Source: Gracilariopsis chorda (Eukaryota; Rhodophyta; Florideophyceae; Gracilariales; Gracilariaceae). Taken from it: a stretch of 64,000 nt of DNA. The stretch covers positions 39,741-103,740 of the forward strand of contig NBIV01000256.1 in assembly GCA_003194525.1 (NCBI GenBank). Reading direction: 5' to 3'. This document shows positions 57,083-64,000 of the stretch, piece after piece (the first letter of the stretch is position 1; each line of letters starts with the position of its first letter). The notes under the pieces were generated by a model. That model made no database searches, had not been told where the DNA came from, and saw nothing but the letters and a program-made list of their open reading frames with translations. Both the position numbers and the translations under genes were made by a program.

Positions 57083-58798
57083 ATGACCAACACTCCGTTT
57101 TCGAACAACCCGCCTGCGGGCGCCCCGCAGGGGACTTCCGCGAGCGGACAACCTTCCTTCGCGACGCCGGGGTCGTGGGTTCGTCACCCATCCTCTGGGT
57201 TCCTCTCCTTGCCTCTGCCTGGAGGATCGTCTCATGTTCCAACCTTGGATGCCTCGGATGCCGCGAGTATCGCCGCCTGGAATTCCGCTCAAGCGATACC
57301 GATCACTGCGACCGCCGCCGGCTGGGTGTCACCATCGACACTTTGGGCCCGCAATCCCCGGGAAGACGCTCTCCTCTTTTCGCGTGCGCCCTGGTTCCAC
57401 CCCACATGGGTTTCCGACTCGGACCTCATCGACTCCTATGTGGAGGAGGGCGAGCTCCCAGGGGGACTAGGCCGGGATATGGTCGACTCCTTCGACTGGA
57501 GGACGCGTATCGCGGTAGAGCCACAGTTCCTCGCACGGAAGCGCACCAGATATGGTTTCGAGACGCTGAATGAAGCCCGTGCCGGGATGGCCAAGGTCGC
57601 CTACGACCGTCTCGCCCGCGCGAGTTATCCGGATGAGCTGGTACCAACGGAATACAGCTTTGACCTCTCGCGGTACCGTACCTACGGTGAAGTCTCATAC
57701 TGCGAGAACCTTGCTGCCTACCAGCCATCTACACCGTTCCGGTCCACTCCAATAGAAGCCGGGATGCTCCTCTGGAGGCGCCCAATTCTGCGTGCAGAGT
57801 TCCGATATCTTCGTCGTCCGAATCATCGCGGATCCTTCTTCGACCGACTCCGGTTTGAGCGAAAGGCGCGCTCCCGCTTCGGGTTCCTGGTACCATACCA
57901 AAATCTCGAGGTCGAGAGGCTCCGTCCATCCGCGATGCGCGGCCGGTATGCACCTCTTCCCCATTGGTGGAGCAGGTTCGAAGTCCCGAGGGGATGCTTT
58001 GCGGAGATGCCTCCGTGCCTCAGCTACATCGGTTCACGATTAATCAACAATCCGGATTCCGGTTACTGGACTCTCTTCCTCGCCGAATGGGCTGCTCGCG
58101 TTGCCGCATTTCTCCTCTGGGAGGTGTACGACTAGAACCGTCTGTGGTACATTCCTCCTCACCTACGCCAGGTTATCCGCTGATTGGATCTCTATATCCC
58201 TCTGGGATCCGAAGCCAATGTGGATGAGCTTCAGTGCCTTCTGAACACCATCGATATGGTTAACTGGGATACAGTCCCAGTCTCCAACGTCCCTGACGGT
58301 GAGCCTTCCAGGCATGATCGCTCTCCAGGCCGGAGAAATCCAAACGCTGGCAACTTCGTCTTCTATGACCCTTGGGAGGTATCCGTGACTTCACGGGCTC
58401 ACGCGCTAGCGTTACGCGATGTACCACGCTCCGTTCCGCGAGGCCACCCGGTTGGGTTCATGTTTTCCGATGACTGGCACGGTTCCTACGAGGATGATCC
58501 AATGGTGGATGACGACCCCGATGAGGTGGAGGAGGCCGTAGCCCCGGTAACGGCGATGGTCGACGATCTCGACGGATCCGGCCAGCATGTGGCTGCTCCA
58601 GATGGCTGGAATATGGCCGCCAGTGTGGCTGCGTCTCCGTCTACCGCATCTCCGGTCCCCGTGGACCCTCAGGCCGTTGCCCTCAGGGCTCACCTCCAGT
58701 CCATTGGAGTGGTTGCGCCTTCCAACCTCACCAGCGTGAGCGAGTTATTGGCTTTCGCGTCTGCGAACTACCAACCGCCAACGAGCGGCTCATCCTAA
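57083..58798 (+). pseudogene. Antisense accessory gene of Ty3 element D, two in-frame stops
   Basis: From ATG 57083 (A at -3) one frame runs 571 codons to TAA 58796, broken only by TAG at 58133 and TGA at 58181, with no frameshift. Without an ATG requirement the frame is open from 56897. Residues 1-60 are Pro/Ser/Gly-rich. The middle is Trp/Arg/Tyr-rich with APWFHPTWVSDSDLIDSYVE, SFDWRTRIAVEPQFLARKR and an Arg-rich RRPNHRGSFFDRLRFERKAR stretch. The C-terminal third has DEVEEAVAPV acidic sequence and ends in a small helical SVSELLAFASANYQPP tail. No known domain is recognised. It lies opposite to gag-pol, between the polypurine tract and the chromodomain frame, the position where plant Grande/Tat-type elements also carry antisense genes (family knowledge). 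Codon-like composition and length argue against chance. An env or gag origin is possible but not supported. Confidence 0.6.
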
Positions 58799-58935
58799 GT
58801 CAGGATCCTGGACCGTGGCACACACACCTGATATAGGTTAGCGCTTAACGCTCCATAGCTTGTGGTAAACGACTTCCTTCTTCTATATCCGTATGTCCGG
58901 ACTCTTCTTTTTCTTCTTCATAGCATCTTCATGCT

Positions 58936-58992
58936 GGACCGCTAGGCGGTATTCTTCATTAAACCGTTACTTCGGTCGGACCGCTAGGCGGT
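58936..58992. terminator. Twin stem-loops between convergent genes of element D
   Basis: GGACCGCTAGGCGGT occurs at 58936-58950 and again at 58978-58992. Each holds ACCGC-TAG-GCGGT, a 5-bp stem with a 3-base loop. They lie between the end of the antisense gene (58798) and the end of the chromodomain frame (59135), so a role in ending or processing converging transcripts is possible (inference). Confidence 0.4.
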
Positions 58993-59134
58993 GTGACGTC
59001 CAATGACCATTGGTTTCCCTATCCAGTCCATTACTTCGTGTAACCTTCTGTAGCCAGATCTCTTCCTGTGTCCTCTTCTCTTCGGAGACTTCTCTTCCGT
59101 CTTCGGAATCTTCTGCATAGTGCAGTGTATCGTC

Positions 59135-59863
59135 CTACCCAACCTGGGCCATGTCCAAAGTGGATGGGAGTGGGAACCGCGTCCGGCGGTGGTAGGTTAT
59201 CACCTTGGAACGAGGAAGGTGCTGAATGGGCTCCCATGTGTCCTCTTCCGGGGGGTATCCGTACCATCGGATTTGGTAAAACCACACTCCTTTGGAGTCC
59301 AGAACATGATCCACGATGTGGTCAACGACAAACTCCTGGTCGTACGTAGCCGGCTCCTGACCCGTCATGGCAGGGCTTAAGGGGAGAACCCTGTGAGGGG
59401 ACTTGCCTGAAATTGGCGCGACCCTGCGGGCAAAGTCAGCTTTCCTCGACGCTGCGAGTGCTGGGACTTGATACCGCATTGCGGTCTTTCCGCTTCCTAA
59501 TCCTCTCCTTGTGGGGGGGGGGGCCTTCCGTTCTAACCGGATTCCCCTATTGACGCGCAGCTCGCGAGCTCTTCTCCCACGCGACCCGTGCAACTCTGGT
59601 GAGTTTGACCTTTCACGGTGAGGGAGGCGGTTCACTACGGTTCCGACGCCAGGAGGCGGATTGCCATGCATCACACACTGTGATTGGCTGGCCGCTGGCG
59701 GCAAGTGTCGCGCGAGGTCTTTCCACGACGCGGGTCTTGACTGTACTCCTGACGCCGGCCGGCGGTATGTACGTGTACACCTTTCCACGGTTTGGAATTT
59801 CGGGCTTCGTCCGCGTGACAGTGGCGTCACAGTGTCCATTTGTAGGGCTCTGCGGTAACGCAC
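59135..59863 (-). CDS. Chromodomain-containing C-terminal frame of element D
   Basis: The 242-codon frame has a basic, Arg/Pro-rich N-terminal two-thirds. A chromodomain follows at about residues 175-225: EFVVDHIVDHVLDSKG, then WFYQIRWYGYPPEEDTWEP with the aromatic residues and the WEP motif. In Ty3 chromoviruses this domain is fused to integrase and guides insertion. Here pol stops at 59922 and the chromodomain is in another phase, so it is either a separate protein or pol is broken between 59922 and 59860. The long basic linker is not typical of chromovirus integrase tails. Start uncertain. Confidence 0.6.
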   Translation of the reverse strand: MRYRRALQMDTVTPLSRGRSPKFQTVERCTRTYRRPASGVQSRPASWKDLARHLPPAASQSQCVMHGNPPPGVGTVVNRLPHRERSNSPELHGSRGRRARELRVNRGIRLERKAPPPTRRGLGSGKTAMRYQVPALAASRKADFARRVAPISGKSPHRVLPLSPAMTGQEPATYDQEFVVDHIVDHVLDSKGVWFYQIRWYGYPPEEDTWEPIQHLPRSKVITYHRRTRFPLPSTLDMAQVG

Positions 59864-59921
59864 GCAGTGTCAACCACACTCTCCGTGTCCGCGGTTGCTT
59901 TTCAGCTCACCACGAAACTGG

Positions 59922-62900
59922 TTATGAACGAGGTTGTATGTGCTCCGTGCTCGGAGATATCATTCGCCACATTAGCGACCACACCGAGTCCGGTTCACCA
60001 CTTCCTCCTTCGCTACCCAGCGACTCGCTCGACAGGAGTGCATCCGGGTCCGCGGAGACGGCCTTCTCGCTTCGAGATGCGTTCAACTCCTCCCTGCTCC
60101 GGGGGTGCTCATCCGACGATGCCGTATTCCCGATGCGGGCTCGTCCACTGTTCCCAACCTTCTCCCGTGCCGGGCTTAGCGCGATCGATTCCCGTCCCTC
60201 CCCCTCCTTAGGTGAGAGGGCGGTGGGTTCAGGCTGAAGGACCTCCGCGTGCGGAGTAACGGTTAGGCGTTTGGGGTCAAGCGTGCGTTGCACGATACGC
60301 GCGGCGCGCCCAACCGGTTGATCGGCAATCGGAAGATCCGAGAGTCCCCGTTCCGGGTGCGGTAAGACGGGTGGGCGGGACGGAAGCAGATTATCCGTTG
60401 TCCGAGTGACGAGGTCATCCTCCGGGATTGTCACGAGCGGTGATGAGCCCTCAGGGGGCGCAGGCGCGTGGGCTACGCGGTCGCGTGAGACGCGTTCGAA
60501 CTGGTTATCGATGTCCAGTACGACTGTGTCGTCGGCGACGGAAACCACCCGATAGGGTCCATTCACTATCGGTGACAACTTGTGGCGCTTCTCCTTTTCG
60601 GGATTATAATACTCCTTTCGCAGGAAGACAGAATCCCCTTTCGAGACCTGGGGTATCGGGGAACGAATCTTCGCGTCGAAGTTCTGTTTGTATGCCTCCT
60701 GGGCTTTTCCCATAGCCTTTCGGGCGGTAGGGACCATGTTCTTCAACCATTCCTTCCAGGAATCTCGATATAACCTTGGTGAAGGGTACCTCGAGACGTT
60801 CGGTTGCGCTTCAATAGCCATGGGTGGTGGAATCCGAGACAGGACCAGCTCAAATGGAGCGAGGGTCGTGACCCGGTGTACCTGGGTGTTATACGCGTAC
60901 GTAATAGCGTCCGTGTACAAGTCCCATTCCATGGGGTGATCCGCGACATACGCGCGCAGTGCGTTGAGCATAGTACGATTGAATCGTTCCACTTGTCCGT
61001 TACACTGCGGGTGGTAGGTGGTAGTAAACATATTCTTGATTCCCAAGATTCTACATACGTCCTGAAAGAACTTTGAGGTGAATTGAGATCCGTTGTCGGA
61101 GAGTAGGTGTACCGGCGGGCCGTAAGTAAAGACCCAGTGGGTTACGAACGCACGCGCAACCACGTCCGCGGTAATCCGTTTAAGCGGTACTGTTCTCACC
61201 AACTTTGAGAAGCGGTCAGTAATGACGAGAAGATACTTGTAACCACGTTTGGTTTTGACAAGCTCGCCCAAGATATCAATAGCGACATATTCGAGTGGCG
61301 CCCGTGCCGGGAATAGTGTTAACTTCTTCGAGTACTTCCGAAGTTTCACATTATTCTTCGCACATTCCACGCACGAGCGGCGAACTGCATAGCAGTCAAA
61401 TGCCATAGCAGGCCAATAGAAGTCCCTGCGAAGGGTCAGGTATAGTTTCCTCCCGCCGGGATGTGCACCCAACTTCGCGTAATGCGATAGATGCAAGACG
61501 CGCTGCTGCAGCGTGTGAGGTACAACGATCTGTGGGGCCCGTGTCAGCAACCTGACTAGGTAGCCTCGATCGTTCACCGCAAAGGGTATCTGTGCGCCCC
61601 CGTTAAGACGGGCACGAATCTGGGCACAGAAAGGATCCTGCTGTTGTTCACGGATCATTTCCTCAGGGGATATGGGAACAACCTGGTCATCCGGAGGATC
61701 CGTAGGGTTTGCAGCCAGAATATCGTCACAGATGTCATCCCCATTCACGTCTGGGTCGTCTCCTTCCGTTCCCTCCGGGGATTGTGCCATGAAACATGGT
61801 ATTTCCAGATCGTCGACCGGTTCGGTTTCCGCTGATGTTCCTAAGCGCGATAGGGCGTCAGCCTGAGTATTCAGGGATCCCTTCTTGTAGAGGACATCAA
61901 ATGTAAATTCCGAGAGTCGGAGACGCCAACGCATGAGGCGGCCCGACGGTTCTCGAATTTCGAGTAGCCAACGGAGAGCCGAGTGATCGGTGTGAACCTT
62001 GAAATGGTTACCCATAAGGTATGGGCGAAGCGTTGCCAACGCCCAAACAACAGCAAGACACTCCTTCTCGGACACCGAGTAGTTGCGCTCGTGAACGTTC
62101 AACGAACGTGACCAATATCCGATCGGATGTCTTTCTCCTTCTTCCGTGACTTGAAACAACGCACAACCCACCTGGTGGGCACTTGAGTCAGTATCCACTT
62201 CGAAGGGTAAGTCCGGGTGCGGTAAGGCCAGAACTGGCGGGGACGTTACAGCGTCGACAAGAGACGAGAATGCTGACGACTCAGCCTCGTCAAAGACGTC
62301 CAGTTCGGTGGGTTGTCCTTTCCGGAGGAGTGCGTTAAGCGGTGCTGACAAGTCGGCGAAGTTCGGGACGAATCGGCGATATACATTGCAAAGTCCTAGG
62401 AAGGATCGAAGCTCCGTTTGATTAGTCGGATGTTTCGCCTCTCGAAGTGATTTCACTCTTGCTTCATCGATTGAAAGCTGTCCGGGGCGGATGATGTGCC
62501 CCAGATATTTTACCGAATCGGCGCAGAACTCACACTTTCCCAGCTTCAGGGTGATGCCTGCGTTGCGGAGCACTGTCAAGACTTCCCGGACATGGGACAG
62601 GTGATCGTCCAAGTTATTGGAGAACACTATAATGTCGTCCAAGTATACCAGACAGCTGGTCCATTTGAACCTCGCCAAGAGGATATCGATTGCCCGTTGG
62701 AATGTAGCTGGGGCATTCGTTAGTCCAAACGGCATTCGCTTAAAGCGATATAGTCCTTGATGGCACACAAACGCGGTCTTATCACGATCTTCTTTCCTAA
62801 TAGGGACCTGCCAGTATCCCGAATTGGCATCGAGGGTAGTGAACACCGTTGCGCTCCCCAGGGAGTCAATGTACTCGTCCATTCGTGGAATCGGATAGAC

Positions 62901-63476
62901 GTCCTTGACAGTAACCGCATTCAGGCGGCGGTAATCCACACAGAAACGCCATGATCCATCGGCTTTCGGAACAAGGACAACAGGAGAAGCCCAAGGGGAT
63001 TGTGCTGCTTCGATAACTCCAGCTCGCAGCATCTTCTCCACCTGAGATTTCTCTTCCCCCCTTGCTTTAGGGCCTGCCCGATACGGGTGCTGTGCAATAG
63101 GCCGTGTATCCGGCAACAAATCAATCCGATGTTCGGTTACCCCTATCGTCCCCAGGGAACCGTCCCACATGGCGGTAAAGTCCCTGAGCATGTCACGAAA
63201 CTTCTCACGATGAGATTCATTAATGTGATCCAGGTCCAACTTATCCAAAGCCTGTTCTGGGTCTAACGCAGTATCTGCCGATGCTGAAGTCGTGCTCTTC
63301 TGAGCTTCTTCGACAGTCGAATCTGAACTTTCCCGGGCGGAATCCAACGGAACGAACGGGACCTCCTCCCCCTCCTTAGGGTCTTGTATTCCGAGAACGT
63401 CGGATATCGGAATCTTTGTAGGAAGGATAGCCAACGGATGCGGAAGCATGTTGCCCAGGACCTGGTTTTTAACCAA
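59922..63476 (-). CDS. pol: Pol polyprotein of element D (RT, RNase H, integrase)
   Basis: An intact 1,184-codon frame. RT covers about residues 145-330, with the first catalytic Asp in TTLDANSGYW (216) and YLDD at 278-281. RNase H covers about 415-545 (EVDTDSSAH, SEKECLAVVWAL, HTDHSALRW, TQADALSRL). Integrase has the zinc finger H665, H672, C702, C705. Its DDE core has Asp in AIDIL (734), Asp in LSDNGSQF (794) and Glu in NGQVERFNRT (830). A GPY/F-type NGPYRVVSV is near 973, followed by a long acidic/Ser-rich tail of about 180 residues. All catalytic residues are present, so the enzyme parts look functional. The first ATG is internal. True translation enters from the protease frame upstream, now one base out of phase. 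Confidence 0.95.
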   Translation of the reverse strand: MVKNQVLGNMLPHPLAILPTKIPISDVLGIQDPKEGEEVPFVPLDSARESSDSTVEEAQKSTTSASADTALDPEQALDKLDLDHINESHREKFRDMLRDFTAMWDGSLGTIGVTEHRIDLLPDTRPIAQHPYRAGPKARGEEKSQVEKMLRAGVIEAAQSPWASPVVLVPKADGSWRFCVDYRRLNAVTVKDVYPIPRMDEYIDSLGSATVFTTLDANSGYWQVPIRKEDRDKTAFVCHQGLYRFKRMPFGLTNAPATFQRAIDILLARFKWTSCLVYLDDIIVFSNNLDDHLSHVREVLTVLRNAGITLKLGKCEFCADSVKYLGHIIRPGQLSIDEARVKSLREAKHPTNQTELRSFLGLCNVYRRFVPNFADLSAPLNALLRKGQPTELDVFDEAESSAFSSLVDAVTSPPVLALPHPDLPFEVDTDSSAHQVGCALFQVTEEGERHPIGYWSRSLNVHERNYSVSEKECLAVVWALATLRPYLMGNHFKVHTDHSALRWLLEIREPSGRLMRWRLRLSEFTFDVLYKKGSLNTQADALSRLGTSAETEPVDDLEIPCFMAQSPEGTEGDDPDVNGDDICDDILAANPTDPPDDQVVPISPEEMIREQQQDPFCAQIRARLNGGAQIPFAVNDRGYLVRLLTRAPQIVVPHTLQQRVLHLSHYAKLGAHPGGRKLYLTLRRDFYWPAMAFDCYAVRRSCVECAKNNVKLRKYSKKLTLFPARAPLEYVAIDILGELVKTKRGYKYLLVITDRFSKLVRTVPLKRITADVVARAFVTHWVFTYGPPVHLLSDNGSQFTSKFFQDVCRILGIKNMFTTTYHPQCNGQVERFNRTMLNALRAYVADHPMEWDLYTDAITYAYNTQVHRVTTLAPFELVLSRIPPPMAIEAQPNVSRYPSPRLYRDSWKEWLKNMVPTARKAMGKAQEAYKQNFDAKIRSPIPQVSKGDSVFLRKEYYNPEKEKRHKLSPIVNGPYRVVSVADDTVVLDIDNQFERVSRDRVAHAPAPPEGSSPLVTIPEDDLVTRTTDNLLPSRPPVLPHPERGLSDLPIADQPVGRAARIVQRTLDPKRLTVTPHAEVLQPEPTALSPKEGEGRESIALSPAREKVGNSGRARIGNTASSDEHPRSREELNASRSEKAVSADPDALLSSESLGSEGGSGEPDSVWSLMWRMISPSTEHIQPRS

Positions 63477-64000
63477 CCACTGAGTGGTAGTTCCGAGGTT
63501 AGCAACGAGAACCTAAAGGGTTTGTCCGGCTCGACGGATACGATCCCATTTGCTAATGCGAGACGGCGCTGTTCGTAGAGCGAGGGGAGCGGTTGAACAA
63601 CCTGCAACCCGTGGTGTTTGGATGTTACTGAGAACCACACCTGAGATTCCTTCGGGATCGAAACTGGTTCCGCGACGCGAATCTTCGTAGATGCTCGATC
63701 CACATTGGACGCTTCCTGAGCAGCAGGTAAAGGTACCCGTTTACGGGAGGCGTGTCGCAAGGGCTTCCGTACAATCGGGATGGTCGAACCGTTGGCCAAT
63801 TCTACGGATCTGGAGCGAGGGCGGATAGCTTCCACGAAGCGGTCACAGAAATCACAACCGAGGATGACCGGTGCAGCAAGAGAATCGCATACGATGAAGT
63901 CCAACTTCACCACGTAGGTGCCTAGTCTGAGTACCAGAGGAATTGTTCCAAGAGTCTGGAGCGGGTTGTTTATTAGCGTCCGCCAGATCCAGACTTGGAC
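63477..64000 (-). pseudogene. Protease region of element D (C-terminal part, frameshifted)
   Basis: The minus-strand frame entering from the window edge reads LDFIVCDSLAAPVILGCDFC, the VILGxDF block of retroviral-type aspartic proteases, then a basic linker. The frame continues to 63263 but loses sense after PDKPFR near 63520. There a one-base change of phase gives NLGTTTQWLVKNQVLGNM, leading into pol. The protease catalytic DSG/DTG lies beyond the window. A programmed shift is unlikely because the CCCTTTA nearby is not in slippery register, so a single-base deletion is the simplest reading. Confidence 0.65.

Larger units (their letters stand above)
55993..64000 (-). mobile_element. Ty3/gypsy retrotransposon D, 3' two-thirds, well preserved
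   Basis: Minus-strand order is protease (from beyond 64000), RT, RNase H, integrase, a separate chromodomain frame, a 2.2-kb region with a plus-strand gene, polypurine tract, and LTR. GC content is higher than in the flanking DNA. Pol is intact over 1,184 codons. The only damage seen is one frameshift in the protease-RT linker and breaks near the chromodomain. The extra opposite-strand gene between the chromodomain and the 3' LTR makes this element unusual. Confidence 0.9.

Noticed and set aside
57056-57964. Short minus-strand frames opposite the antisense gene of element D
   Set aside because: Arg/Gly/Pro-rich shadows. They are short and interrupted, whereas the plus-strand frame is continuous and has upstream promoter-like sequence.
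63500-63540. Programmed frameshift between protease and RT in element D
   Set aside because: The nearby CCCTTTA is not in the slippery register required for a -1 shift. A one-base deletion is simpler.

Overview
This window looks like a TE-rich, gene-poor stretch of a eukaryotic nuclear genome. The evidence is the presence of LTR retrotransposons with chromodomains, a LINE, Helitrons, a PIF/Harbinger element, an ALG2-like gene with a GT-AG intron, and no bacterial operon structure. I cannot name the species. The pairing of a DUF6818-type protein with a DDE transposase, and the form of the tyrosine recombinase, recall sequences I know from red macroalgae and oomycetes, so a red seaweed is a weak best guess (inference). 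No tRNA, rRNA or CRISPR was seen.

Layout. 0-9 kb: mostly featureless DNA with an eroded Helitron helicase (3.4-4.6 kb) and possible decayed coding sequence at 0.9-2.4 kb. 10-14.7 kb: a PIF/Harbinger pair (DUF6818 protein and DDE transposase, tail to tail), a 142-bp tandem repeat array, and a tyrosine recombinase pseudogene. 16-21 kb: unrecognised open frames. 21.6-28 kb: remnants of two ordinary genes. One is a small heat shock protein (HSP20) gene split by a LINE that is still flanked by an 11-bp target duplication. The other is an ALG2 mannosyltransferase gene with three in-frame stops. 28-32 kb: a long, broken, unrecognised minus-strand gene containing a 233-bp tandem duplication. 32.5-37.7 kb: a complete but dead Ty3/gypsy chromovirus (element A) with 204-bp LTRs. 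38-39 kb: an armadillo-like pseudogene. 39.7-43.8 kb: Ty3 relic B. 45.7-56 kb: Ty3 relic C, split by a Helitron (48.66 to about 54.7 kb) and cut at its 3' end by element D. 56-64 kb: the 3' part of a much better preserved Ty3/gypsy element D on the minus strand (LTR, PPT, separate chromodomain frame, intact RT-RNaseH-integrase). Element D also carries a long open frame on the opposite strand with its own TATA box.

The host-like genes have been lost mainly by point-mutation stops rather than frameshifts, while TEs keep inserting into one another. This is what one expects in a region under little selection, for example heterochromatin, a B chromosome or a non-recombining region (inference). The most novel feature is the antisense gene of element D. 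The cleanest is the LINE insertion into the HSP20 gene, where both junctions can be read to the base.
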